A DNA stretch of 64,000 nt from Polyangiaceae bacterium (GTDB lineage: Bacteria > Myxococcota_A > Polyangia > Polyangiales > Polyangiaceae), in contig JANXOF010000081.1 in the NCBI GenBank assembly GCA_025353725.1, forward strand, positions 124,001 to 188,000, written 5' to 3'. The notes below the pieces were generated by a model that was not told the DNA's origin, ran no database searches, and saw nothing but the letters and a program-made list of their open reading frames with translations. Both the position numbers and the translations under genes were made by a program. Shown piece by piece: positions 17,235 through 25,389 of the stretch (positions are counted from its first letter, which is position 1; each line of letters begins with the position of its first letter).

Positions 17235-17750
17235 CTAGCGGCCCGGCGCAAGTCGCGCGACAGGTTGGATGGGGCTCCGGTGTGTGCCTTTGCCCGCGTC
17301 CGCAGAAGAGCCTCGGCTTATTGTCGTCTCAATCGCGGGCTCCGCAGGAGCGGCAGGCTCCGGGCGACGCAAACCGTCAGCAAGTGTCTTGCGCAGCAGC
17401 TCGACAGGTGTGGGTTTCGCGAGGTGCACGTCGTAGCCGGCCCCGATCGACCGAGCGACATCTTCAGCCGCGTCGAAGCCTGAAAGTACGATAGCAACCC
17501 GCGGCATATGCGCGGCGTCGAGTCCGAGCAGCAGGTCTAGGGCTGTTCCGTCACCGAGCGACAGGTCCGAGACGAGTCCGTCGACCGCACGCTGTTCGAG
17601 GACCCGGCGCCCGGCGGCATAGGAATTTGCGGTCACCACTTCGTAGCCGACCATCTCGAGAAGCGCCTCGAGCATGAGAAGGTGGTCTTCGTCGTCGTCC
17701 ACGACAAGCACGACCACGGACGGCTTTGGTTCCGGCGTCTTCATGCGCAT
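17235..17750 (-). CDS. Response regulator, receiver domain with short tail
   Basis: 171 residues: a single CheY-like receiver domain with the acidic pocket Asp18-Asp19, phospho-acceptor Asp62 (in LVSDLSLGDG) and Lys112 (HLAKPTPVEL). The about 45-residue tail is rich in Pro, Ala and Arg and holds no output domain. It therefore probably works by protein contact, likely with the FHA-sigma54 activator encoded 11 bases downstream. No histidine kinase is encoded in the window. Confidence 0.92.
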   Translation of the reverse strand: MRMKTPEPKPSVVVLVVDDDEDHLLMLEALLEMVGYEVVTANSYAAGRRVLEQRAVDGLVSDLSLGDGTALDLLLGLDAAHMPRVAIVLSGFDAAEDVARSIGAGYDVHLAKPTPVELLRKTLADGLRRPEPAAPAEPAIETTISRGSSADAGKGTHRSPIQPVARLAPGR

Positions 17751-17831
17751 CTAGTAACTGCTGCGTTCGCCGCAAGCCACTAGATCTACGTTCGCAATTT
17801 GCAACTTCTGCGTCAGCCTGGCGCGGGACGC

Positions 17832-18578
17832 TCAAAACTCAAAAGCGAGGCCCATCGACCACGTGTTCGTGCCGACGTGGAGCGCGTTTTTCTGCCCGAG
17901 GCCGTCCAGGGTAAGCCAGTAGGCCTCCGCGAAGACGTACGTGCTGTTGATTCCGGTGGAGTTGTCCATATTTCTCGACGCCCCGGAATCGAGGACATCA
18001 AGCGCGAACGAGACCCCAACCGCGAGATTTGTGCCCCACGTCGTCCCCCGACCCGAAACGTTATCGGTGGTCGACGTGGTCCCCGACTTCGACGCCTTCC
18101 AGCGTGCGACGCCGACGCCAAACTTCGCATACGGCACGAGCGGAAACCCAAGCTCCCGATAGAAGACGTCCGCACGGAGCACTGCAACGGCCCAGAAGGG
18201 AAAGATCTTGAGGCTGCTTTCATCGCCCGATTCGCGCCCAGAGACGGTTCGCACGTTACGATTAACGCTCACATAGCCAAGTCCAAGACCTGGCCCGATC
18301 GTCCCGATATGAGGAATTCGGAACGTCTGCCAATCGAGTTCGGCACTGATAAACAAGCGCGGCGCCGTCCCGAAAGAGGCTTTGTACGGCGTCGTCGCTC
18401 TGAGCGCCGGCTCGTCGTCGATCTGAGGCCTGTAGGGCGAAAACCGGAGCTCCAAGGCGAAGTTTTGCGCGGACTTGTACGGGTGCGCCGTCGCGGGCGT
18501 CCCCAGCTCGAGCGCGCGCGCCTCATTCGCCGCCAGAAGACCGCCCGCAAACGCCGCCGTCGCCACCACTCGCTTCAT
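17832..18578 (-). CDS. MXAN_2562-type outer-membrane beta-barrel protein
   Basis: 248 residues: cleavable signal peptide (ends A-N-E-A-R-A), then alternating amphipathic strands with aromatic girdles (FALELRFSPYRPQID, GPGLGLGYVSVNR, LVPYAKFGVGVARWK, TWGTNLAVGVSFALDVL) and a terminal strand ending in F-E-F, a typical BAM-recognised C-terminus. This fits the myxobacterial MXAN_2562 barrel family, whose function is unknown. Its ATG overlaps the stop of the upstream MYXO-CTERM-like gene by four bases (ATGA), and that pairing is the conserved one, so both proteins probably form one envelope unit. Confidence 0.8.
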   Translation of the reverse strand: MKRVVATAAFAGGLLAANEARALELGTPATAHPYKSAQNFALELRFSPYRPQIDDEPALRATTPYKASFGTAPRLFISAELDWQTFRIPHIGTIGPGLGLGYVSVNRNVRTVSGRESGDESSLKIFPFWAVAVLRADVFYRELGFPLVPYAKFGVGVARWKASKSGTTSTTDNVSGRGTTWGTNLAVGVSFALDVLDSGASRNMDNSTGINSTYVFAEAYWLTLDGLGQKNALHVGTNTWSMGLAFEF

Positions 18579-19933
18579 CGCTTAGTCCTTCCGAGCTTTG
18601 TACGGCGGCGCACGGTCGAGACGCCCATCACCGCCGCAAGGGCGACAACCGCGAAGCTTCCGGCAGGCGCCCCTGCGCCGCCAGGTCCGTCCACGGAGCA
18701 AAAGCCGCCCCCTGCGCTACCGCCCGAACTTCGGTAGTCGCGCCAAAAGTCGCTCGTCGGCTCAGGGTATTGGCAAATGGGAGACGAGAGCTCGCCGACG
18801 TTTCCAAACGAGTCGACGGCCGCGACCGCGACCGCGACCGTCTGTCCATTGACCAAGTTTGGCGCGACGATGGTGGTGCCGACGCTACCGCTCACATCAC
18901 CACACTTGTACTTTGCATCGAAAAGCGCGTCGGGGACCAGGCTGACACCGCTAACCCGTGCAAACGCCGCGTTCGTGCAAGCCGTCCCTTTTGCGTCGAG
19001 GTTGGGCGGCTGGGGAATGGCCGTCGACGAGGTACGTTGACTCGGCACGGTCGTGCACGTCGGCTCAGGCGCCTCGGAGGCGTCAGCTGAGGCTTCGGCC
19101 GTTACGCATACCTGGGAGCTTCCCGCGTCGCTCGCAGTGGCATCAGCGGAGGTCGGATTGGTGTCGCAATAAGCCTTGGCCCCGGTAATGTCATCGGTTC
19201 CGCCTTCTCCCTGCCCGTCCCAGGAAACTTGGATGCGCGTGTCTCCGGGAAGCACGCGAATGTTCGACAGCGGACGCGGCCCGACCGTGTCGAACTTGAT
19301 CGCCACCTTGTCACTCGCTGCAGCCTTGGTCGACGGCCCTCCCCGGAAGAGCATGAAGTAAACGGTCACGGTCGAAAGGTTCACGAGGCGGCACCCACGA
19401 CTGTCGAGTGTCGAGGCATCGCCCGTTCCGCGAATTAAGTCCTTGACGGTGACGGTGACGGACTGCGTCGCCGTCAACACGAAGCTCGCGTTCGTAAGGC
19501 GGTAACAAACAGGCGGAATCCCCGGCCGGCTGGTGTACTCCGTGCAGTCCGCAGCATTGTCGGATGCCCACACCTCGACGGTATCGGTCGCGGCAAAGGC
19601 ACTCATCGTGACAGGAAACTGAATTTTCTGGTCTGCGTGACAATCGTCAAGGTTTACCCCCTCGCGACTGGCGACGTTGTCTCGCTTCGTGACTCCGCCG
19701 CCCGCTGCGTCGATGCGTGGGAGCGACTCTTTGTTCGTTATCGCAACTACCTGGGCGTGTGCGACGGAGGGCGCGGCCACCGAGGTGAAAAGTGAACCCA
19801 CAGTCAGAAGGAGCGAGGCTAACGCGAACGGCGCAATCCTTCGGCGAATGAACGACGCGCGGCTTGGATGGCAAAGCGGAACAAGGAGAGGGGGAGACCC
19901 CCAACGGAGGGCGATGGGAAAGCGAAACGACAT
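18575..19933 (-). CDS. MXAN_2561-type surface protein with MYXO-CTERM-like anchor
   Basis: 452 residues. Long signal peptide (hydrophobic part APFALASLLLTVGSLFTS, ending S-V-A-H-A). The body contains fibronectin-III/Ig-like strands (DTRIQVSWDGQGEGG, and NGQTVAVAVAAVDSFGNVGE) and several Cys. The C-terminus is tripartite: GGFCSVDG with a single Cys, a hydrophobic helix SFAVVALAAVMGVS, and a basic RRRTK tail. This matches the MYXO-CTERM sorting signal, processed by a myxosortase (a CPBP-type protease) to give a surface lipoprotein. Partner of the adjacent barrel gene through a 4-base overlap. Confidence 0.8.
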   Translation of the reverse strand: MSFRFPIALRWGSPPLLVPLCHPSRASFIRRRIAPFALASLLLTVGSLFTSVAAPSVAHAQVVAITNKESLPRIDAAGGGVTKRDNVASREGVNLDDCHADQKIQFPVTMSAFAATDTVEVWASDNAADCTEYTSRPGIPPVCYRLTNASFVLTATQSVTVTVKDLIRGTGDASTLDSRGCRLVNLSTVTVYFMLFRGGPSTKAAASDKVAIKFDTVGPRPLSNIRVLPGDTRIQVSWDGQGEGGTDDITGAKAYCDTNPTSADATASDAGSSQVCVTAEASADASEAPEPTCTTVPSQRTSSTAIPQPPNLDAKGTACTNAAFARVSGVSLVPDALFDAKYKCGDVSGSVGTTIVAPNLVNGQTVAVAVAAVDSFGNVGELSSPICQYPEPTSDFWRDYRSSGGSAGGGFCSVDGPGGAGAPAGSFAVVALAAVMGVSTVRRRTKLGRTKR

Positions 19934-20244
19934 GCGGACCGGGCGCAGAGCATAGCGCGTGCCAACGTCGCGGGGTGAGAGGCGATGCGAACCGACGACG
20001 GATCTCGACCCAAACCGCGGCGCGGCTGACCCCGACCCGACAACCTGTCAGCCGCGATGCGCGCCTGCGGTCGTACGTGCCAATTTGACAAATTATTCTG
20101 AAGCGCGGTCGTTAGGCCGAAGGCCGTCCCGACTCGCGGTCGTTCGACGAGGCGAGCATCCCCCTGCCCTGGCGGCCAATCGTACGACGAAATACGCGCG
20201 GTGTTCCGTCTGGCGTGCAACCACCTCCGTGTTAGTGCTTCGCG
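19934..20244. other. Gene-poor spacer, 311 bp
   Basis: Between the MXAN_2561-type gene and the DUF3667 remnant. Open frames on both strands here are Arg-rich shadows with no recognisable domain. It must hold the promoter of the surface-protein pair; I cannot pick convincing -35/-10 boxes. The first 60 bases of the 20.0-20.1 kb part have local AT-rich patches (gacaaattattctg). Confidence 0.5.
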
Positions 20245-20379
20245 ATGTCCCCCTCGACGGCTGCTCAATGCCCGAATTGCGACCAAGCGATCGCGTCCGC
20301 GTATTGCGGCAACTGCGGTCAAAAGAACGAGCCGCTGAGTCTGTCTTTCGGCGCTCTCGCGCACTCTGTCACCGCCTAA
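20245..20379 (+). pseudogene. DUF3667 N-terminal zinc-ribbon remnant
   Basis: A 44-residue frame starting at an ATG: QCPNCDQAIASAYCGNCGQK is a four-Cys zinc ribbon followed by LSLSFGALAHSV. The C-x2-C ... Y-C-x2-CGQ pattern followed by a segment like K-x-L-x-x-E is how DUF3667 membrane proteins begin. Those proteins are normally 250-400 residues with several membrane helices; here the frame ends at a TAA right after the ribbon and the sequence downstream is the unrelated small-protein/nucleotidyltransferase pair. I read it as the stump of a gene cut by a rearrangement. It could still make a tiny zinc protein. Confidence 0.65.
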
Positions 20380-20403
20380 GCCTACGTGTTAGGGTTGGCC
20401 CTC

Positions 20404-20652
20404 ATGGAGAATCGGCCCTTCGACACGACGCCGAGTGCATGGGAGTACGTCAACGACGGCTTAGAGCGGATGACTCCCACCGAGCGAATCAATCGATCCA
20501 TATCGCTTACCGTTTTCGCTCACTCTTTTGCGCTCGCGTACATACGGCAGCGCTATCCCAATGAGGACGAGCGAACGCATCGTCTCCGATTGGCAGCACG
20601 CACGATTGACAAGGCAACGATGCGCGCCGCCTTCAACTGGCCAAATGACTGA
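20404..20652 (+). CDS. Small protein coupled to a nucleotidyltransferase
   Basis: 82 residues from the ATG at 20404 (an in-frame GTG lies at 20386). Mostly helical: WEYVNDGLERMTPTERINRS, then ALAYIRQRYPNEDERTHRLR and a C-terminal ATMRAAFNWPND. No signal or membrane segment. I recall short proteins of this type (M-T-P-x-E-R-I, Y-P-x-E, F-x-W) encoded directly before nucleotidyltransferases, but know of no assigned function. Its stop overlaps the next ATG in ATGACTGA, so the two are co-translated, an arrangement typical of antitoxin/toxin or other two-component modules. Confidence 0.7.
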   Translation: MENRPFDTTPSAWEYVNDGLERMTPTERINRSISLTVFAHSFALAYIRQRYPNEDERTHRLRLAARTIDKATMRAAFNWPND

Positions 20653-21247
20653 TCCCGACGAGTTCGCGCGCGCGCTGAGCTCTCTCGCTGCGGCGCTTAC
20701 GTCGCTCTCCGTGACTTGGGCTGTCGGAGGTCCACTCGCCAGTGCCGCGTACGGCGAGCCTCGCGCGACCAACGACATTGACGTTATTGCCTTGCTTGAT
20801 GAACGCACCGCCCGAGAGCTTGCAAAGGCTCTTGAGCCAAATTTTTATACCGATAGCGACGTCGCAGTCGCCGCGGCTCGCACGCGCGGGAGCTTCAATA
20901 TCATCGACAATCGCAGTTTCATCAAGATCGACGTGTTTGTGCCAGCGACAGGCCCGATGGGCACGGGCCAATTGAGTCGGCGCCGCATTCTCGAATCTGT
21001 TGGTGGCGTATCCGCCGTCCCGGTTCTCGGGCCCGAAGACGTGGTGCTTCAGAAGCTGCGATGGTTCGACCTCGGAGGTGGAGTCTCCGAACGGCAGTGG
21101 CGCGATATTTTATCGGTCTTGCGAGGCGTGGGAGACGACCTTGATCATGCCTATCTCGATGGCGTGGCGAGCCAGTCAGGTCTGCAGACACTCCTCAACC
21201 GCGCGCGATTGGGCGCAGCTGAAGCGGCCGCGAAGGGTCCTCCGTGA
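20645..21247 (+). CDS. Nucleotidyltransferase-fold protein (DUF6036/AbiEii-like)
   Basis: 200 residues from the ATG that overlaps the preceding stop. The N-terminal domain has the Pol-beta-type signature: VGGPLASAAYGEPRATNDID with the G-G motif and the first catalytic Asp pair D-x-D, then FIKIDVFVPA with a further Asp. The segment LGPEDVVLQKLRWFDLGGGV and SERQWRDILSVL matches the conserved K-x-R-W and D-I motifs of AbiEii/DUF6036-like transferases. These enzymes add nucleotides to tRNA or protein in several toxin-antitoxin and phage-defence systems. Preceded by a small coupled partner and a broken DUF3667 gene, so the locus has the look of a mobile defence cassette. Function here is inferred only. 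Confidence 0.78.
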   Translation: MTDPDEFARALSSLAAALTSLSVTWAVGGPLASAAYGEPRATNDIDVIALLDERTARELAKALEPNFYTDSDVAVAAARTRGSFNIIDNRSFIKIDVFVPATGPMGTGQLSRRRILESVGGVSAVPVLGPEDVVLQKLRWFDLGGGVSERQWRDILSVLRGVGDDLDHAYLDGVASQSGLQTLLNRARLGAAEAAAKGPP

Positions 21248-21428
21248 TTGAGGATTCGCTCCCGGGGCCACCGTTCCCTACGCACCTCGATTGAGTGTGC
21301 GCGGATCATCCGGGGGCCTGTGAGAGCACACGATCCACACGCGACCGCATATCGAATAGCAAAACGCGGGGAATCACGAGGTAGGTGAGCGCGCTCGTTG
21401 TGGCACATGCAATGCAAGCCCCGACACT

Positions 21429-23810
21429 ATGCGCAATCACGATCCGGGAGCTGCTTCACGCTTCCCGTTCGCTTTCGTTTGTGCTCTGTTTTTCGCGGCG
21501 TGCGCGACGACCGACAATGTCGTCGATAAAACCGCGAGCAACGTCGAAGCCCAGCCACGTGCGGACGACCCAAGCTTCCGTCCCGCACCCGGCGACGCGC
21601 CGTGTACGTTCGAGGCGATCCCCGAAAGCGCATGGTCCGACGTCCGGGATGGCCGTGTTCGCGTGGGGGACTTCGAGCTAAGCGTCGACCGCGTCGCCGA
21701 CGGAGGCGGGGTCTCGGTAGCCCACGCGAGTGAACCTTCGCGTGTGCTTTTCGCCGCGGAACCGCACCGCCTCGTGCAGGCAGAGCGCGGTGGTTTCTCG
21801 GCGGTCGATCACCAAGGGTCTTTTACGCTAAGCGAACAGAGCGGACTCGCATGCCGCCTGCCGCACCTCGTCGACAGCGTTGCCTCGAACGGGAAGCTGC
21901 GGCTTCGCGGGACGTTCGACGACGGCGACGACGCGTGCCAATCGCTTCGGTTCACAGCCTCCATGTGTCAACCGCGTCCGGGTCACCTGACGCTCGAAGT
22001 GCGCGTCTCGGACCCTTCGTTTACCGCGCTAACGCTCGAGACCGCGTCCGACGCCTTTGAGCGCATTTACGGTCTCGGCGAGCAATTCCGGCACGATTCG
22101 CTCAATCTCAAAGGACAACGAATTCCCGTGCTCGCGCAAGAGGGCGGCGTCGGGCGCGGCCACATTCCCATCTCGCCGGGCGTCCACCTAGCGTCGACAG
22201 GCTCGGCGGGCAGCGAGAACTCAACCTACTACGCGGCGCCGCATATTCTAACGAGCCGCATGCGCTCGTTATTCCTCGAGAACACCGACCTCAGTATCTT
22301 TGATATGACCGACGCTGCCGCTGTGCGCATAAAAACGTTCGCGCCGGTCGTTCGTGCGCGTATCCTGTACGGCCGCTCGCCGCTCGAACTCATCGAACGT
22401 TTCACGGAATACGCGGGGCGCATGCCCGAACTGCCCGAATGGGTAAACCAAGGCGCTATCGTCGCCCTCGCGCGGGAGCTTGACGCGAGCGTCGCTATCG
22501 TCGACCGAATGCAACGCGCCGGGGCCGCGATCTCGGCGGTCTGGAACCAAACGTGGCCGGGCAAGGCGCGGACGTTCATTGGCGAACAAGTCCTTTGGAA
22601 TTGGGCTTACAATCCGGCGGCTCATCCGAATTGGGCGGGCTATGTCAGCGACCTCGAGCGGCGCGACGTCCGCGTACTGTGCTATGTCAATCCGATGTTC
22701 AGGGCCGTCCCTGCGGACGCCCGACCGGTCGCTCGCGACATCTTCGCGGAGGGACTCGCGCAGGGAGCCTTCGTCCAAAATACGCGAGGATCGCCTTACA
22801 TTATCCCTGTTACGGCCTTCGACATCGCAATGCTCGACGTGATGAAACCATCCGCACGCACGTGGATGAAGGCCGTACTCGGCGACGAGATGATCGACAA
22901 GGCTCGGTGCAGTGGGTGGATGGCAGACTTCGGAGAGGCGCTACCTCTCGACGCCGTACTAAACTCCAAAGTTGGAGGCACAGCGGCTCACAACGCGTAT
23001 CCCGTGGAGTGGATGAGCATCAATCGCGAGCTTCTCGAAGAGCGCGGCTTGGTAGGCAAGGTCCTTGTTTGGAATCGATCGGGTGGAACGCGGACACCGA
23101 GCGTGAGTACGCTACTCTGGGAAGGCGACCAGCTCACTACGTGGGATAAGTACGACGGCATGGTCAGCGCGTTGCACGGTCTTCTCAACGGGGGCTTCTC
23201 CGGACTTGCACTCAATCATTCAGATACGGGCGGTTACACCTCGCTAAGCGCCAAAGGCGTGGGATACGACCGCGAGCGAGAGCTTCTCGAGCGGTGGACC
23301 GAGATGAACGCGTTTAGCGCCGTCCTCCGCACGCACGAGGGTAACCAGCCCGAGCTAGACGCTCAGGTCTACGACGACGCGGGCATCGCACACTTCGCTC
23401 GGATGTCGAAAGTTTACCGCGCTCTCGCGTCCTACAGACGCTCACTGTTCGCCGAAGCGACGACGCGAGGGTGGCCCGTCGTTCGTCACCTCGCGCTCCA
23501 CTATCCGTCGGACGCCGAGAGCTGGCGCACGGACGACGAACTTCTCTTGGGCAGTGAAATCTTGCTCGCTCCGGTCAAAAACAAGTGCTTCACGTGGTCC
23601 GCTTGCCCGTACGACAAGAACGTCTACTTACCCCCAGGAAGGTGGGTCCATCTGTGGACGGGGAACACCTTTGGCAACTCGGAGTCGAGCGCTCAGGGAA
23701 CGCACGTCTCGGTGAAAGCTCCGCTCGGCAAGCCTGCGGTCTTCTATCGCGAAAGCTCGCCGGTGGGCCTCGCGTTTGCGGCGAACTTAAGGGCCGCAGG
23801 CGTCCTCTAA
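21429..23810 (+). CDS. GH31 alpha-glycosidase lipoprotein (sulfoquinovosidase/MYORG-like clade)
   Basis: 793 residues with lipobox F-A-A-C (Cys25), so envelope-anchored. The central GH31 barrel is clear: nucleophile motif GWMADFGEALP with Asp500 and acid/base motif LNHSDTGGYTSL with Asp599. The MADFGE and HSDxGGYT forms belong to the YihQ sulfoquinovosidase/MYORG side of GH31 rather than classic maltases. By alignment from memory to YihQ, the substrate-binding Gln is kept (WNQTW, Gln374) and Trp390 too, but the Arg of the sulfonate pocket is Gln387. It may therefore cleave a neutral alpha-glucoside or alpha-galactoside. N- and C-terminal beta domains look intact. Stand-alone gene with no sugar transporter beside it. 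Confidence 0.88.
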   Translation: MRNHDPGAASRFPFAFVCALFFAACATTDNVVDKTASNVEAQPRADDPSFRPAPGDAPCTFEAIPESAWSDVRDGRVRVGDFELSVDRVADGGGVSVAHASEPSRVLFAAEPHRLVQAERGGFSAVDHQGSFTLSEQSGLACRLPHLVDSVASNGKLRLRGTFDDGDDACQSLRFTASMCQPRPGHLTLEVRVSDPSFTALTLETASDAFERIYGLGEQFRHDSLNLKGQRIPVLAQEGGVGRGHIPISPGVHLASTGSAGSENSTYYAAPHILTSRMRSLFLENTDLSIFDMTDAAAVRIKTFAPVVRARILYGRSPLELIERFTEYAGRMPELPEWVNQGAIVALARELDASVAIVDRMQRAGAAISAVWNQTWPGKARTFIGEQVLWNWAYNPAAHPNWAGYVSDLERRDVRVLCYVNPMFRAVPADARPVARDIFAEGLAQGAFVQNTRGSPYIIPVTAFDIAMLDVMKPSARTWMKAVLGDEMIDKARCSGWMADFGEALPLDAVLNSKVGGTAAHNAYPVEWMSINRELLEERGLVGKVLVWNRSGGTRTPSVSTLLWEGDQLTTWDKYDGMVSALHGLLNGGFSGLALNHSDTGGYTSLSAKGVGYDRERELLERWTEMNAFSAVLRTHEGNQPELDAQVYDDAGIAHFARMSKVYRALASYRRSLFAEATTRGWPVVRHLALHYPSDAESWRTDDELLLGSEILLAPVKNKCFTWSACPYDKNVYLPPGRWVHLWTGNTFGNSESSAQGTHVSVKAPLGKPAVFYRESSPVGLAFAANLRAAGVL

Positions 23811-23908
23811 AGCGGAGAACGTCACCGAAGCTCTCTCGACCGCGAGAACCGCCTCGTCACGGGTTCAGGGCGGGTTCGCGCGCAACGGTTTCGCGCAATG
23901 CGTCAAGG

Positions 23909-25246
23909 TTAAGCGACGCCGAGGCGGTTCCAGTACGGCGTAATATCGACGCGGCTGCGAAGTGCGCGGCCCATGCTGTAAACGCCACCGAGCTTGCGAT
24001 GAAGGAAGATGAGCTGCGCGGGTGGCGCGGAGTGCCTCAAGCCTTGGTAGAAGACTTTGACCTTCGCCGCGCACTCGAGGACGTAGTCTTTGTCTCGAAA
24101 GTCGACGGGTTGGAAGTCTGCGCGAAACACGCGAAGGACCACCTCGAGAAGCTCGAAGAGCTGTTTTTTCGAGGTCTCGCTCTCGCGGGCGTCGATAAGT
24201 CCGAGCTCCTCGCACAGCCGAATCGTTGTCACGTAGTCGCCACGAAACGCCGCGCCGAGGAGCCTGCCGTACTGGTCGCGAAACGTTTTTGGGTAGTCTC
24301 GCGTCGCACCGAAATCGAGCAACACGACCTCGCCGAGTTCGGGACGAAAGAGGAAGTTCGCAAAGTTTGCGTCCGTTTGAACGAGTCCCCAATCGAAAAA
24401 TTCGCGAAAGTACAAGTCGAGGAGCTGTTTGACGATGTTGTTCCTCGCGTCATCGCTCGGGTTTTGGCTCAAAAATGCGTCGAGCTTGATGCCTTCCTCG
24501 AAAGACATGACGAGCACTTTCTTCGTCGAAACCTCGGGAAACACCTGAGGGACGCGAAGACCCGGAATCGTATGGGCAAACGCGCGGTAACGTTGAAGGC
24601 TGTCGGCTTCGGCCTCGTAGTCGGCCTCGCGCGCGAGCACCGTGCGTAACTCGGCGAAAACTGCGGACAGGTCGATGGCCTTCAATTGAACCGCGAGGAA
24701 AGCGCGCGCGACCCGTTCGAGAACGGCAAGGTCGGACTCGATAGTCTCCGCGATCCCTCGAAACTGCACTTTGATGGCGACCTGCTGTGGCGCCTCGCCG
24801 TCGGCGGTATACGTCGCTCGATGCACTTGGCCTATCGACGCACTCGCGAGGGGTTCGCGCTCGATAGCGAATTGCGCGAACCGCGCGTCGCCGAGTTCGT
24901 CGCGAAGAATGGATTCAATCTCACCCCACGAGACTGTAGAACCCGAATCTTGCAGAGCACTTAGGACGTCAATAACTTCGGTCGGCAGAACGTCACGCAG
25001 CTCAATGCTGAGAAACTGGCCGGCCTTCATCGCCGCGCCTTTTAGCTGCCCCAAGCTCTGCACGATCGCCTTTGCTTGAGCTACCTGTACGCGGAGCTTT
25101 TTAAGCGTCTCCTCCGCGCTCCCCGCTTCACCTCCGGCGCCGGAGAGTCGGGACTTGAGCTCTTGCGTCGCAACGCCAGCAGCAAGCGACAGAAGGCGTG
25201 TCGATCGCGACCATACAGACTTCGGTGGCGGCGCATTCACCTTCAT
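23909..25246 (-). CDS. ABC1/AarF/UbiB-family atypical kinase
   Basis: 445 residues from the ATG at 25246; a TTG extension is possible but adds only Arg-rich sequence. UbiB-family hallmarks: the K-x-G-Q helix (GAAMKAGQFLSIEL, near residue 75), the Ala-rich nucleotide loop (ASASIGQVHRA), the VAIKVQFRG strand with the catalytic-type Lys, QTDANFANFLF in the place of the usual H-x-D-x-H-P-x-N catalytic loop, and LLDFGATRDY as the DFG motif. The catalytic loop reads TDANFAN. Family members support ubiquinone or lipid biosynthesis and transport as ATPases. No C-terminal membrane helices are obvious. Divergent from uvrA with 143 bases between them. Confidence 0.92.
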   Translation of the reverse strand: MKVNAPPPKSVWSRSTRLLSLAAGVATQELKSRLSGAGGEAGSAEETLKKLRVQVAQAKAIVQSLGQLKGAAMKAGQFLSIELRDVLPTEVIDVLSALQDSGSTVSWGEIESILRDELGDARFAQFAIEREPLASASIGQVHRATYTADGEAPQQVAIKVQFRGIAETIESDLAVLERVARAFLAVQLKAIDLSAVFAELRTVLAREADYEAEADSLQRYRAFAHTIPGLRVPQVFPEVSTKKVLVMSFEEGIKLDAFLSQNPSDDARNNIVKQLLDLYFREFFDWGLVQTDANFANFLFRPELGEVVLLDFGATRDYPKTFRDQYGRLLGAAFRGDYVTTIRLCEELGLIDARESETSKKQLFELLEVVLRVFRADFQPVDFRDKDYVLECAAKVKVFYQGLRHSAPPAQLIFLHRKLGGVYSMGRALRSRVDITPYWNRLGVA

Positions 25247-25389
25247 GAGTCGGCTTAGACGCGCGACCCGCCGCGGGCGTTGCGATCGAATGGGCAACGT
25301 GCACGCGCGCGACTCGGTTTCGGTTGAGAAATGCGAGGGCTTCGCTCGTCATAGCTGCCAGGGCGCGCGCCTCGGCCTACGCTGCCCCC

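Noticed and set aside
19819-20364. Minus-strand frame of 181 codons upstream of the surface-protein pair
   Set aside because: Arg-rich, overlaps the zinc-ribbon remnant and the signal-peptide region, and no motif is seen.
25324-25389. Longer N-terminus for uvrA
   Set aside because: The added residues are Ala/Arg-rich with no conservation expected; the ATG at 25390 is the better start.
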